The notes under the pieces were generated by a model, which did no database searches, was not told where the DNA came from, and saw only the letters and a program-made list of their open reading frames with translations. The position numbers were made by a program, and so were the translations under genes. This document shows positions 33,433 through 43,092 of a stretch of 64,000 nucleotides of DNA, piece after piece (the stretch's first letter is position 1; each line of letters starts with the position of its first letter). Source of the stretch: Arthrobacter sp. MMS18-M83. Lineage in GTDB: Bacteria; Actinomycetota; Actinomycetes; Actinomycetales; Micrococcaceae. The stretch is taken from assembly GCF_026683955.1 (NCBI RefSeq), contig NZ_CP113343.1:1612001-1676000 (forward strand). The letters are read 5' to 3'.

Positions 33433-34794
33433 ATGCCAATGAGCCAGCAAGCGATTCTGGCGAAGCCTCGCCGGAACGTAGAAATGGTGCTGCTGGTACT
33501 CGCCCTTGGTGTCGGCATCGGAGCCATCGCAATGACCAGCGTGGACAAGAAGGAAGCCCTCGACTTTGGATTCTGGCTCCAAGCCGGAACGTTGACGGCG
33601 CTGGCCGGGGTGTTCCACGTTGTCCTGCGGTTCAGGGCACGGTATGCGGATCCGGTGATCCTCCCGATCGTCGTGGCCTTGAACGGCTTGGGCATCGCCA
33701 TGATCCGACGCTTGGACGCGTCAACCGGTAGCACTGCCGGGACCAATCAGCTCAACTGGACGATCGTCTCGGTCCTGGTCGCGGCCGCTGCGCTGTGGCT
33801 GCTGAAGGATCACCGGATACTGCGCCGGTACACCTTCATTGCACTTGCTGTCAGCGCCGCCCTTCTCATCCTTCCCCTCGTCCCGGGCATTTCCGCCGGC
33901 GATATCAACGGCGCGAATGTCTGGATACGCGTCGGGTCCCTGCAGTTCCAGCCCGGGGAGATCGTGAAGATCACGCTCGCCATCTTCTTCGCGGGATATT
34001 TGTCCTCCAACCGGGACTTGATCTTGTTGGCGGGCAGGAAATTCGGGCGCCTGCAGTTTCCCAGAATCAAGGACACGGGGCCTATGGTCACCGCTTGGGC
34101 CGCGAGCGTAGGCGTACTGGTCTTCCAGCACGATCTAGGCATGTCCATATTGCTCTTCGGGCTGTTCATGGTGATGATCTACGTTGCCACGAGCCGAGCC
34201 AGCTGGTTGGTTCTCGGCTTGGTGCTCATGGCGGTGGGCGGATACGCCGCGGCGAAGATCTTCTCCCACGTCGGCTTGCGGATCGACGCTTGGGTCAATG
34301 CCTTCGACGCCCAGGTGTACACCCGCTTTCCCGGGGGTAGTGCCCAGATTGTCCAAGGCCTCTTCGGAATGGCCGACGGCGGCCTGATCGGAAAAGGCCT
34401 CGGGCTCGGAAGCCCTGACCTTGTGCCCTTCGCCAACAGCGACATGATCATCGCCTCCCTCGGGGAAGAACTAGGCCTGATAGGGCTGTTCGCCATCGTG
34501 CTGCTCTATTTGCTGCTTTTCACCAGGGGATTCCGGGCCGCGTTGGGCATCCGGGATGCGTTCGGGAAACTCCTCGCCTGCGGGCTGTCCTTCACCATGG
34601 CGATTCAGTGCTTCATCATCATCGGCGGCGTCACCCGCCTTATCCCCCTAACCGGACTGACGACGCCGTTCCTCTCCGCGGGCGGGTCCTCCCTCCTTGC
34701 CAACTGGATCATCGTCGCCCTGCTGCTGCGGATCAGCGACGCAGCCCGCAGGCCTCAAGCGATCGCTTCCCAGGACGAACACGTCTCGGCCTGA
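33433..34794 (+). CDS. SEDS peptidoglycan polymerase RodA/FtsW (copy 2)
   Basis: This 453-residue protein is a close full-length paralogue of the rodA product at 19878. It shares LVPFANSDMIIA, GEELGLIGLFA, LLLFTRGFRAALG and LTGLTTPFLSAGGSSLLANW. It keeps the SEDS catalytic Asp in FQHDLGMS, where copy 1 reads FQRDLGTS. The start is either MPMSQQ (33433) or MSQQ (33439). There is no PBP or other cell-wall gene next to it; it stands alone between a zinc exporter and a broken MFS gene. It may be a condition-specific polymerase (inference). Confidence 0.9.
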   Translation: MPMSQQAILAKPRRNVEMVLLVLALGVGIGAIAMTSVDKKEALDFGFWLQAGTLTALAGVFHVVLRFRARYADPVILPIVVALNGLGIAMIRRLDASTGSTAGTNQLNWTIVSVLVAAAALWLLKDHRILRRYTFIALAVSAALLILPLVPGISAGDINGANVWIRVGSLQFQPGEIVKITLAIFFAGYLSSNRDLILLAGRKFGRLQFPRIKDTGPMVTAWAASVGVLVFQHDLGMSILLFGLFMVMIYVATSRASWLVLGLVLMAVGGYAAAKIFSHVGLRIDAWVNAFDAQVYTRFPGGSAQIVQGLFGMADGGLIGKGLGLGSPDLVPFANSDMIIASLGEELGLIGLFAIVLLYLLLFTRGFRAALGIRDAFGKLLACGLSFTMAIQCFIIIGGVTRLIPLTGLTTPFLSAGGSSLLANWIIVALLLRISDAARRPQAIASQDEHVSA

Positions 34795-34971
34795 CGCGCG
34801 TCTGCGTCACTCGATTGCCGTGTGCCAAGCACCGGGGAAAGCAGCTTCCGGAAGTCCCTCGCCGGGTTGGCGACACGTTTCCGGCACTCGTGACACAGAC
34901 AGTGTCCGGCATGCGAATGAGCGTGAATCTCCCCCGCAGACCTGTTGGGGGTCCGCGGGGAGGCGTCCTAC

Positions 34972-35285
34972 ATGGATCGCATGTCAGGCCCAGCGATGAT
35001 GGGCGGTCAAGAGCGCCGCCAAGAAAATCTCTGGCAGGTCTTGGCCGCAGCAGTCCCTTCGTCATTTCTTTCCCAGCTGGGGTTTTACGCAATCTTGCCC
35101 CTCCTCCCGGCCCTGCTGGCCGGTCGATGGCACGTTACTGCCGGATGGGAGACCGGCGTTGCGCTTTGCTCTGTCTGCCAGCATGCGCGCCGCTGCGGTG
35201 CTGTTGAGCAGGATGATGCGGACATGGCCCTTGCGACTATCCGTCTGCGGAGGGCTCAGCATTGCAGCGCTGTCCTTATGTTGTT
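34972..35285 (+). pseudogene. MFS transporter, N-terminal fragment (frameshifted)
   Basis: From ATG 34972 the frame encodes MDRMSGPAMMGG and then a first membrane helix (LAAAVPSSFLSQLGFYAILPLLPALLA). At about 35164-35170 it shifts. The adjacent frame continues ALSASMRAAAVLLSRMMRTW PLRLSVCGGLSIAALSLCC, the second and third segments of a major facilitator. After about 35285 homology stops and IS110-like DNA begins. The remainder resumes at about 38665. Together the parts are one transporter gene destroyed by insertion and two frameshifts. Confidence 0.65.
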
Positions 35286-35289
35286 ACCG

Positions 35290-35516
35290 GGCTCAGCTCC
35301 ACGGCCGTTGTAGGGTCGTGGCTTCCCGGGGGAGGCGGGTATGGCTTTGTTGCTGTGGCCGGACGACTGATGTCGTGACGGCTCCGAAGGATTGGCCGCC
35401 CGCCGCCCCGCGATGACCCGACCGCTCATTGAGAGACGCGACTTGAATCGCCGGATAAGGACACGACGGCGCGGTTATCTGCCGGGCTCCACCCATCCGA
35501 CAGACTGGAGGCTGTT
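35290..35516 (+). ncRNA. IS110 5' non-coding end, possible bridge RNA
   Basis: About 227 bases without a plausible gene precede the IS110-type transposase. In IS110-group elements the non-coding end upstream of the transposase encodes a bridge RNA that pairs with target and donor DNA (established for IS621). The segment has potential stems, such as CACGGCC with GGTCGTG near its start. I cannot define the RNA ends or its loops; this rests on position and length alone. Confidence 0.2.
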
Positions 35517-36719
35517 TTGGCGAAATTGTGGGCCGGTATCGACGCCGGCAAAGCCCATCATCACTGTGTCGTGATCGACGCCGACGGAAACCGGCTGCTC
35601 TCGCAGAAAATCCGCAACGACGAACCGGCCCTGCTCGACCTCATCGGCGCCGTCCTGAAAATCGCCGACGGCGAGGTCATCTGGGCAACGGACCTGAACC
35701 ACGGCGGCCCGGCGCTGCTGATAGCCATCCTCGTCGCCCATGGCCAGAACATCCTCTACATCCCCGGCCGGGTCGTCCACCAGGCCTCCAAGCTTTACCG
35801 AGGCGAAGGCAAAACGGATGCGAAGGACGCCGCCGTCATCGCCGACCAGGCCAGGATGCGCAACGACCTGCAGGCCCTGCGGGCCGGGGACGAGACCAGT
35901 ACCGGGCTCCGGATCCTCACCGCCCGCCGGGCCGACAAATCAGCGGACCGGGTCCGGGCGATCAACCGCTTGCAGGCCCAGCTGCTGGAATACTTCCCCG
36001 CGCTGGAGCGGGCCTTCGACTACAGCCGCTCCAAAGCCGCCCTGTTGCTGCTCACCAGACACCGGACTCCGGACGGGATCCGCCGCGCCGGGCAGGCCAG
36101 GATCCATGCCTGGCTGAAGAAGCACGGTGCCCGCTCCTCGGCGGCCGTGGCCGGAGCAGCAGTTGAGGCCGCGAAGTGCCAGCACACCATCGTTCCCGCC
36201 CAACACCCCGGAGAGCAGATCGTCGCCGCCCTCGCCCAGGAGATCATCGCCCTGGACAAGGAACTGGCCGACCTCGATGCGCTGATCAGCCAGAAAGTCA
36301 CCGAACACCGGCACACCCCGACCCTGCTGAGCATGCCCGGCTTCGGCCCCGTCCTCGCCGCGGAATTCCTCGGCGCCACCGGCGGAGACCTCACCGTCTT
36401 TGAAACCGCCGACCGGTTCGCCGGCGTCGCCGGACTCGCCCCCGCACCCAGAGACTCCGGCAGGATCAGCGGCAACCACCACCGCCCCCGGCGCTACGAC
36501 CGCCGGCTCCTGCGGGTTTTCTAACTCTCCGGCCTCTCGGCCCTGAAATCCTGCCCCGCCTCACGGGCCTACTACGACCGCAAACGCACCGAGGGCAAGA
36601 CCCACATCCAGGCCATGCTCTGCCTGGCCCGCCGCCGGCTCAATGTCCTCTGGGCCATGCTCCGCGATGGCACCACCTACACCCCAGTGCCCGGGCCGCC
36701 CGCCCGACTGGCTGCCTGA
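35517..36719 (+). pseudogene. IS110-family transposase with premature stop
   Basis: From TTG 35517 the frame encodes the DEDD/RuvC-like N-terminal domain (AGIDAGKAHHHCVVIDADG, then IWATDLNHGG and YRGEGKTDAKDAAVIADQAR) and the start of the C-terminal Tnp domain (LLSMPGFGPVLAAEFLGATG). At 36522-36524 an in-frame TAA interrupts RRYDRRLLRVF. The same frame continues LSGLSALKSCPASRAYYDRK to a natural TGA at 36717-36719. Other IS110 proteins have a residue such as Tyr at the stop position, so one base change (TAC to TAA) explains it. The lost 64 residues include the conserved Ser region, so the protein is probably inactive. It lies inside the split MFS gene. Confidence 0.85.
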
Positions 36720-36818
36720 CCTCCCAGGAACCGGGGTACACAATCATTGACACGGGAGCAGCGCCGGCGTTCGATGATCGCACAGGGTCACACTCTGTCG
36801 AGGAGGAGGGGACCGTCC

Positions 36819-37598
36819 ATGCTGGTGGTAAAGAACCCTAAATCGGTGTCCGTGATGATCGGCGGTGGCTTGGTGATTGCCGGATGCCTGGGCATGTGGC
36901 ACGCTGCCGTGCTGTCGATTGGACCACAGGACGGCAGGAGCATCGGGTTTTCTTTCTTCTTCGCAGTCTTTGCCCTGGTCCGAGGCGTCGTCATACTGTC
37001 CTGGGACCGCCGGTCACAGCCTACGACCTTGCTGCGAATGCAGGCTGCGGACACCCTTCCCGGACTCCTGCCCCTGGCCGTGTTCGCATCCACCCTTCTG
37101 TCCGTGCCCGAGCTCGCAGATCCTGCCCGTCCGTACCTGTGGATGGCCGGTCTGGTTCTGGCGTCGGCCGGCATTTCAATAGCGCCGTCAGAACAGGCGG
37201 CTCGCTCGGAGATCCCGCCCCTGCGTCCCGGACGTTACCTGGACTGGCTTAGATGGCAGAACTTCGGGGCCAGTACCTTGCTGCTCTCGATTTTCTTTAC
37301 AGCCATGTTCTTTACCTATCCACGGCGATCTGACGCCCTCACACCGCTGATCATCTTCTTGGCCGTTGCCCAGGCGACCGTGAGCGTCTGGCGCATCATA
37401 GAACACCGCCAGCTTGCAAAGGCGGGGGTGCACCTGTCCGGTCTGCAGATCAGCTGGTTGAGGGTCATCCATATCAAGCGCGGACATGAGGCGGCCGTGA
37501 GGGAGTTGCGCACCATGTATCCCAAGATCAGCCCCCTGGACGCCGACATCGTCATCGAAAACCTCTATCGCACGGAGGAAGCACCAGACCTCCAGTGA
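36819..37598 (+). CDS. Multi-pass membrane protein of unknown function
   Basis: The start MLVVKNPKSVSVMIGGGLVI at 36819 is chosen because AGGAGGAGGGG sits 7 bases upstream; the longer frame from 36747 has no such site. The 259-residue protein has about six hydrophobic segments in its first 200 residues. A soluble C-terminal tail of about 55 residues follows (VHLSGLQISWLRVIHIKRGHEAAVRELRTMYPKIS). I recognise no family. It lies within the DNA that interrupts the MFS gene and is therefore probably mobile-element cargo. Confidence 0.65.
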   Translation: MLVVKNPKSVSVMIGGGLVIAGCLGMWHAAVLSIGPQDGRSIGFSFFFAVFALVRGVVILSWDRRSQPTTLLRMQAADTLPGLLPLAVFASTLLSVPELADPARPYLWMAGLVLASAGISIAPSEQAARSEIPPLRPGRYLDWLRWQNFGASTLLLSIFFTAMFFTYPRRSDALTPLIIFLAVAQATVSVWRIIEHRQLAKAGVHLSGLQISWLRVIHIKRGHEAAVRELRTMYPKISPLDADIVIENLYRTEEAPDLQ

Positions 37599-38143
37599 GT
37601 ATCTGCAAGGAAATTCCGGTCACTTACCCTATGCATCGTCGTGACGTGCTGGCTCTGCAGCGTCCATGGACCGATAAAGAGGTCTAGTCCGGATCGAGGC
37701 CGAAATTCCGGCTTCTGGTCTGTGGGCCTAGGCGGATCGAAGTCGGGAAGAGCCTGACGAGCTCGGGCATGTTCAGCCCTCCCACGAACTCCGGGCCCAT
37801 GCGCTGTGCCTTCTTTCGGTTACCCCGAGGGGACGGGTGATGGACCTCGCTTCGCTCGGACAGCACAAGCTTTTCCCTTTTTCTTTTTTGCTGCTGTCCG
37901 TTGGATTGTACGTGCCCGCTCCACCGGCTCAACCGTCCTGCGGACGGCCGCGCAGCGCATGCCTCGTGTCGGCGCTGCGCTTATTTCCTCCCACAATCCA
38001 TCCACTGCTTGCCCTTCGGGTTGCCCCGGCTCCGTCGGGCACAGCTACGCGATGCTCCGCCAGCAGGCAAAAACATGGTGGGGGAGAGGGAGAGCCGGTA
38101 CTCCAGGCACCCGCCCAGCCCGAGCGAAACGGCACATCACCTC
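37599..38143. other. Intergenic region in the inserted DNA
   Basis: These 545 bases show no convincing gene. Short open frames exist on both strands, but none has a good start, composition or recognisable product. A pyrimidine-rich tract (CTTTTCCCTTTTTCTTTTTTG) lies at about 37869-37889. The region may hold the promoter or leader of the 142-residue gene that follows; no hexamers stand out. Confidence 0.45.
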
Positions 38144-38572
38144 ATGAGCACAGGAAAGTTGACCCGCACGGTCACCGCCGACACCGCGGAAGCGGTCACG
38201 GCACCGGTCCTGCCCGCCGACGACCGGGCCGGGGACGGGTACGACTGGATGGACACCCTCGAAGGCACGGCCTGGTCGGTCCTGCCGAACTGGGGTAGCG
38301 AGGGCTGGGACGCCGGATCATGGCCCCACATCATCCTCGCCGTCGCCCGCACCCGGGACGTGAACGGGGAGCTCTTCGGTTACGGCACCTGCTTCGAGGG
38401 CGACACGGCCTCACACTGGTTCCGCTCCCAGAACGCCTGCTTCGAAGCGATCACCGGCGAGGTGTTCTTCCACTGGGCCTCCGGCCAGTCCGACGGCCCG
38501 GAAAACCTCCCCGCCGCGGCCGCCGAGCTGCCGGAGCAGGACCGAAGGCCGTATCCGGGCTGGACCAGCTAA
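38144..38572 (+). CDS. Hypothetical protein of mobile-element type (142 aa)
   Basis: The start MSTGKLTRTVTADTAEAV at 38144 gives a 142-residue soluble protein with distinctive segments YDWMDTLEGTAWSVLPNWG, GWDAGSWPHIILAVARTRD and FEAITGEVFFHWASGQ. It is rich in Trp and acidic residues and has no known catalytic motif. From memory, similar proteins occur with plasmid or integrative-element genes in Arthrobacter relatives, with limited certainty. A perfect terminator follows 12 bases after its stop. It is one of two cargo genes between the halves of the MFS transporter. Confidence 0.65.
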   Translation: MSTGKLTRTVTADTAEAVTAPVLPADDRAGDGYDWMDTLEGTAWSVLPNWGSEGWDAGSWPHIILAVARTRDVNGELFGYGTCFEGDTASHWFRSQNACFEAITGEVFFHWASGQSDGPENLPAAAAELPEQDRRPYPGWTS

Positions 38573-38584
38573 AGGGTCTCGTGA

Positions 38585-38616
38585 GGGTGTCCCGGCCACG
38601 ACCAGCCGGGACACCC
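38585..38616 (+). terminator. Terminator after the 142-residue gene
   Basis: GGGTGTCCCGGC and GCCGGGACACCC pair perfectly over 12 bp with a CACGACCA loop. Only C-rich sequence follows, not a T-run. Its position just after the stop at 38572 supports a role in ending that transcript. Confidence 0.6.
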
Positions 38617-38664
38617 CCACGGCACGCCAACATCCGTTGACAACATCATTGAGATTCCTTCGGA

Positions 38665-39584
38665 TCCCTGGGTCTTGCGAACCAGGTGGCCAACGTCGTT
38701 GTTCTCCTTGGTGTCGCGGGCGTAGGGATCAGTGTCAGCGGAATGGCACTTCGAGTCTTCGCCACAGAATCACTCCAGTCCTCTGATCGGAGAACGACCG
38801 TCTTCTCCGCAATCCAAGTAGGCGCAAATCTCGCTGCAGCAGCTGGCCCGCTTCTGGGTGTGCTGCTCCTAAGCAGCTCAGCGGCTGCTCTTCTTTGGTG
38901 GGTTGCGTCAGCATACGTTGCTGCTGCCATGGTTTCTGCGATTTTCGTTCCTCCAACACGACCGCGCACCTCTACGGAACGGCCACCGCTCACAAAGGAA
39001 ACGTTCACCGCGCTTGTCCTGGATCGGAAAGTCCGGGCGGCCGCGATCACCTCCGCGACTGGTTGTTTCCTCTACGCGCAGCTCTTCTCTTCGATCTCGA
39101 TCCACCTCCTCTCCGTTGCCGAGGCCGGCCCACTAAGATCGTCGGTTTTTGTCGTAAACGCCTTGTTGGTGGCGGCCATCCAGGCTCCATCAGCTTGCTC
39201 ATGAACAGAAGAATGCGCGGTGGAACGGCTCCTTTTGCATTCATGCGGGGAGGAGTTGCTATCTTCGCCGGCGCGTACCTTGTCATAGCCCTGTTAGGGG
39301 GCTCACTTCCTGGAGTCCTGCTTGCGGTGGTTGTTTTCTCAATAGCGGAAGCCTTCTTTACACCCATGTTGAGCACTGTTTTCGCAGGCATCGGCGGTCG
39401 CCGCTCGCACCCCGAGCTCCTTAACATGCGACAAATCTCCACGGGCATCGGCGAATCCGCTGGCAGCCTCGTTGGCGGCGCGGTGTTCACCGTGTCCCAA
39501 GCTGCTGGTTGGAACACGGCCTATTGGGCTGCACTCGCCGTGCTTGCATTTCAGTGGTCAGCACCGTCCGCAAGTGATAGATGA
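38665..39584 (+). pseudogene. MFS transporter, C-terminal fragment (frameshifted)
   Basis: The frame reads SLGLANQVANVVVLLGVAG and GISVSGMALRVFATESLQSS, then SAIQVGANLAAAAGPLLG, typical of MFS helices 4-5 and the loop between them. It continues to VAAIQAP at about 39188, where loss of one base shifts the frame. The next frame carries SISLLMNRRMRGG and the last helices, through GIGESAGSLVGGAVFTVSQAAG, to 39584. Adjoining the fragment at 34972-35285 it makes one nearly complete transporter with about 3.4 kb inserted after helix 3. No function remains likely. Confidence 0.7.
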
Positions 39585-39632
39585 CAAGCAACTCGAGAAC
39601 TTGCAACCGTCGGAGTTACACACTTAACAACA

Positions 39633-39657
39633 GGCAGCTACCCACAAGTTAGCTGCC
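39633..39657. terminator. Weak stem-loop before trhA
   Basis: GGCAGCTA and TAGCTGCC form an 8-bp stem around CCCACAAGT, about 50 bases after the end of the MFS remnant. No U-tract follows. It may be the transporter's old terminator. Confidence 0.35.
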
Positions 39658-39761
39658 CTCACACAAACAACCATCGCCACCTCCGGCGCGCGGCCGAAGG
39701 TGCACCACCAAGGCTACCTTCCCAAGCTGGGCCGCTGGCACACCGAAGTCTTGAAACTCGA

Positions 39762-39790
39762 TTGAAACGATCGTTACTCGACAGTAACTT
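39762..39790 (+). promoter_or_regulatory. Sigma-70-type promoter of trhA
   Basis: TTGAAA (39762-39767) and TAACTT (39785-39790) are separated by exactly 17 bases, a good housekeeping promoter. The predicted transcription start near 39797 leaves a leader of about 20 bases before the ATG at 39817, with no strong ribosome-binding site. Confidence 0.6.
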
Positions 39791-39816
39791 ATCCGGACGC
39801 GGGTTACGCTTAAACG

Positions 39817-40458
39817 ATGTCGGAGCTGCTCGCAATCAAGCCAAGGTGGCGCGGCTGGATACACGCTGTAGCCACGCCGTTCGCCGTCGCAGCAGGAATC
39901 GCCCTGGTGACGCTGGCTCCTACGGCCGACCGGAAGATCGCATCGGCCATCTACGCTTTCACGGGTGTACTGCTCTTCGGCGTGTCCGCGGTCTACCATC
40001 GCGGCAATTGGGAGCCGAAAACCAGAATGATCCTCAAACGGCTAGACCACACAAACATCATGTTGGTGATCGCCGGCAGCTACACCCCCTTGGCGTGGTC
40101 GCTATTGGAGCGGCCCAAGGCAGTGCTCCTGCTGTGGGTCATCTGGTCAGGGGCGCTGTTGGGAGTGTTGTTCCGGGTCCTCTGGACCGGTGCTCCGCGT
40201 TGGCTCTACGTGCCAATCTACGTTGCACTCGGCTGCGGCGCGTTGTTCTATTTGCCGGAGTTCTTCGCGGCAAATGCCCTCGTCGCGATCCTGATTTGCG
40301 TGGGCGGAGCCCTATACATCGCGGGCGCCGTTTTCTATGGAATCAAGAAGCCAAACTTCAGCCCCCGGAACTTCGGCTTCCATGAACTCTTCCACGCCCT
40401 CACGGTGTTGGCCTTCGCAGCGCATTTTGCCGCAATCATGATTGCGGTCCTGGGCTAG
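39817..40458 (+). CDS. trhA: Hemolysin III / TrhA (PAQR) family membrane protein
   Basis: This 213-residue protein has seven predicted membrane helices and the PAQR motifs: SAVYHRGNW near helix 2, RLDHTNIMLVIAGSYTPLAW near helix 3, and HELFHALTVLAFAAHF at the end. These His, Asp and Ser residues form the putative metal site of the superfamily. Bacterial members (TrhA, YqfA) influence membrane lipid homeostasis; haemolysis is not established for most. It is monocistronic, with its own promoter, and converges with the DUF255 gene. Confidence 0.88.
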   Translation: MSELLAIKPRWRGWIHAVATPFAVAAGIALVTLAPTADRKIASAIYAFTGVLLFGVSAVYHRGNWEPKTRMILKRLDHTNIMLVIAGSYTPLAWSLLERPKAVLLLWVIWSGALLGVLFRVLWTGAPRWLYVPIYVALGCGALFYLPEFFAANALVAILICVGGALYIAGAVFYGIKKPNFSPRNFGFHELFHALTVLAFAAHFAAIMIAVLG

Positions 40459-40492
40459 CTGGTGCCCTGGGCTGGCCCCGGCCGGGCAAGCC

Positions 40493-42736
40493 TCAGCTCT
40501 CCGTCATCGCCGCAAGGCGCTGCCCCAGTTCCTCGACCGAGCGCAGCGGCAGGTCACAGACCATCCCCCGGCACAAGTAAACCTGCGGTGAGCCGTCCGC
40601 GGCAGCCACCCGGGCCTCAAGCAGTGGCACCTCAAGTTGCATGACGCGGGTCTCCGGGCGCGCGCCGTCGTCGGCCGCCTCTTCGCCAGCTTCCCCGCTC
40701 TGCACGGCCACCACCATTCCCGGGCTCGGAGAGGCCAGCAGGGCACGGTGGAGTTCCCGCTGGATCGGACCAGCGGGGCCGGATACTGCTGCCTCTATGG
40801 GGCCAGCCGCGGCCGCTTGGGCGGTCGCGAGGAGCCAGCCCACCACGCGCGGTGCCCGGCCGGCTATCGGCGGCAGAAGGGACAGGATGTTGCTTGCCAT
40901 GAATCTGTGCTCGTGCGAACCCGAGTACGCAGCGTAGCTCAGCAGCACACCGGCAAATGCCGCTGCTCCGCTGGGCGCCGCAGTGTCGAAGGGGTCCAAC
41001 CCCGGGTGCTGCCCTTGGGCGTTGAACACCTGGGCGGACTCCCCCACGGAGTCGGACAACGTGCCGTCCACCACGAACCGCGCGCAAGCTCCGCGGATCA
41101 ATTCTTCCGCGAACCGGTACCAGCGCCGGTGGCCAGTCACGGCGTAGAGGGCCAAGAAGCCTTCGGCACAGAACGCGTAGTCTTCCAACAGACCACCGAT
41201 CCCTCGCGCAACGCCATCGTGCGAGACCCTGATCAGCACCCTCGCATCTGGTTCAGAGGCACCGGAACCAGGCCCACCGGAACCAGACGCCGGACGCCAA
41301 TGTACGCGTACCAAGTACGCGGCCACGCTTTCCGCGGCGGCGATCAGTTCAGGCCTGTCCAGGACCGCACCAGCTTCGGCAAGCGCTGCGATGGCCAGTC
41401 CGTTCCATCCCGCCACTACCTTGTCGTCCCGCGCAGGCTGGGGGCGCGCAGACCGGGCAGCACGCAAGGCGGGCCGGACACGGTTCCACAACCGCGATTC
41501 CGCCCCGGTCAGTTGGCGCCCAGGATGGAGCGGGGATCCAAGCGCCGAGACTGTGCCCGATGCCCCCACGTTCATCAGCCTTGCCACGGCCGCCCCATCC
41601 CCTGGGCCTAGCACGGCTTCGAGGCTTTCAGGGGTCCACAGGTAGGATGCCCCTTCGTGATGCACGCCATCCACCACGGTATCGGCGTCTAGCGAGGACG
41701 CAAGCCCTCCCGGGGCGGCCGGGTCCCCCACGCCGAGCGAATCCAGCATCCAATCCGCCACCCGCGAAGCCACCAGCGCTGCCTCGCCCGCCGGCATGGC
41801 CCAGTCACCGCGCAGCCTGACCCAATGGACGTAGGCGCGAAGAAGCTGGGCATTGTCGTAGAGCATTTTCTCGAAATGCGGCAAGGACCAATCGGCAGTG
41901 ACCGAATACCGGGCAAAGCCTCCGTCGAGTTGGTCGCACAGTGCGGAACGGGCCATAGCAGCGAGCGTGCGGCCGGCCATGTCGCGGGCGGCGTCGGACG
42001 TGTCCGACCCCACGGCAGCGTGCCGGATCAAGAACTCAAGAACCGCCGACGGCGGGAATTTGGGTGCGCCGCCGAAGCCCCCGCCGTCGGGGTCCTCCGA
42101 ACGGGCGAGAACGCGCACTGCTTCCGACAGCAGGCTTCTGTCCAGGATTTCAGGTGGCCTGTCCAAGGAGACGGCCGTGGCGAGTTGGGCATCGGCCATG
42201 CCGGCCGCGAGCCCCCGTGCATTCTGCTCGACGGCGTCGCGGCGTTCCAGCCATGCCTCGCGGACCGCCTCAAGCACTTGCCGGAAGGACGGCCGCCCGG
42301 GCTGGGGCGCTGGCGGGAAATACGTGCCCGCATGGAAGGCCAGGCCCTCGGGCGTCAGGAAAACGGACATCGGCCAACCGCCCTCGCCACTGATGGCCTG
42401 GGTGGCTGCCATGTAGATCGAATCCACGTCGGGGCGTTCTTCGCGATCCACTTTGATGGCCACGAAGTGGGCGTTCAAGTAGTCTGCCGTGTCTTGGTCT
42501 TCGAAGGACTCGTGGGCCATGACGTGGCACCAATGGCACGCGGCATAGCCAATGGAAAGAAAGACGGGCACATCGCGGGCCGCCGCGAATGCGAAGGCCT
42601 CGTCCCCGAACGGCCGCCAGTGCACCGGGTTGTGCGCGTGTTGGCGCAGATAAGCGGACGGTTCGGAGCCGAGGGCATTGGATGCCCCCGGCCATTCCCG
42701 GGTGGTGCCCGGGTCAGCGGGCTCCGGGGCCGGCAT
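40493..42736 (-). CDS. DUF255 / thioredoxin-fold protein (YyaL, SPATA20 type)
   Basis: I choose ATG 42736 ([17 protein letters not shown]), which overlaps the upstream gene by 23 bases; the longer frame to 42835 lies inside that gene. The 747-residue protein has an N-terminal DUF255 thioredoxin-like domain with CHWC ([18 protein letters not shown], about 70-90) and [14 protein letters not shown] long alpha/alpha-toroid domain follows, of the type related to N-acylglucosamine epimerases ([25 protein letters not shown]). The family is widespread and conserved, but its substrate is unknown. It could act as an oxidoreductase, or a glycan enzyme fused to a redox domain. Confidence 0.85.
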   Translation of the reverse strand: MPAPEPADPGTTREWPGASNALGSEPSAYLRQHAHNPVHWRPFGDEAFAFAAARDVPVFLSIGYAACHWCHVMAHESFEDQDTADYLNAHFVAIKVDREERPDVDSIYMAATQAISGEGGWPMSVFLTPEGLAFHAGTYFPPAPQPGRPSFRQVLEAVREAWLERRDAVEQNARGLAAGMADAQLATAVSLDRPPEILDRSLLSEAVRVLARSEDPDGGGFGGAPKFPPSAVLEFLIRHAAVGSDTSDAARDMAGRTLAAMARSALCDQLDGGFARYSVTADWSLPHFEKMLYDNAQLLRAYVHWVRLRGDWAMPAGEAALVASRVADWMLDSLGVGDPAAPGGLASSLDADTVVDGVHHEGASYLWTPESLEAVLGPGDGAAVARLMNVGASGTVSALGSPLHPGRQLTGAESRLWNRVRPALRAARSARPQPARDDKVVAGWNGLAIAALAEAGAVLDRPELIAAAESVAAYLVRVHWRPASGSGGPGSGASEPDARVLIRVSHDGVARGIGGLLEDYAFCAEGFLALYAVTGHRRWYRFAEELIRGACARFVVDGTLSDSVGESAQVFNAQGQHPGLDPFDTAAPSGAAAFAGVLLSYAAYSGSHEHRFMASNILSLLPPIAGRAPRVVGWLLATAQAAAAGPIEAAVSGPAGPIQRELHRALLASPSPGMVVAVQSGEAGEEAADDGARPETRVMQLEVPLLEARVAAADGSPQVYLCRGMVCDLPLRSVEELGQRLAAMTES

Positions 42737-43022
42737 CGCCGTCGGGGTCTTCCGCGTTCGGCTTGCCCGAGGCAACGCCGCCGTCATCGGCGCCGCCGGT
42801 TTCTGCGACCAGCTGGGCTTCTTCAACCTGGGCACGGTAGCGGACCCGGCGGATACGACGGACCATGTCCACGATCAGGAAGGTCGTGAGCACCACGATG
42901 AAGGCAGTCAGGACGAAGCCCCAGGTCCCCGGGGTCACTTGGTCTTCCGACAAGCCGGGGCGCAGCGACGGGGTCGGGGTAGGCGACGGAGTCGTGGCCA
43001 GGGCGATGAGAAAGTGGTGCAC
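42714..43022 (-). CDS. Small single-span membrane protein
   Basis: This 102-residue protein has a short N-terminal hydrophobic segment, a Pro/Thr-rich stretch, and one clear transmembrane helix (about 33-52, [21 protein letters not shown]). A basic RRIRRVRYR stop-transfer patch and an acidic tail follow. No domain is recognised. It overlaps the DUF255 gene, implying co-transcription, and follows mca on the same strand after about 70 bases. Confidence 0.7.
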   Translation of the reverse strand: MHHFLIALATTPSPTPTPSLRPGLSEDQVTPGTWGFVLTAFIVVLTTFLIVDMVRRIRRVRYRAQVEEAQLVAETGGADDGGVASGKPNAEDPDGDAGPGAR

Positions 43023-43092
43023 GGTTCAAACCTTCTTTGGGAGTTTCCAGCCGGTTGGCGACTTCTACATGTGATAGAAATCGCCGGCGATC

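Larger units (their letters stand above)
35290..36740 (+). mobile_element. IS110-family insertion sequence (boundaries approximate)
   Basis: The element comprises the non-coding left end, the transposase frame and a short right end. IS110 elements lack terminal inverted repeats and usually make no target duplication, so the ends cannot be read directly. The left limit is set where MFS homology ends (about 35285) and the right limit shortly after the transposase stop. The flanking 36.8-38.6 kb cargo may have arrived separately. Confidence 0.5.

Noticed and set aside
37684..37932. Minus-strand 82-codon frame in the inserted DNA
   Set aside because: No ribosome-binding site, odd composition and no recognisable motif; several competing frames overlap it.
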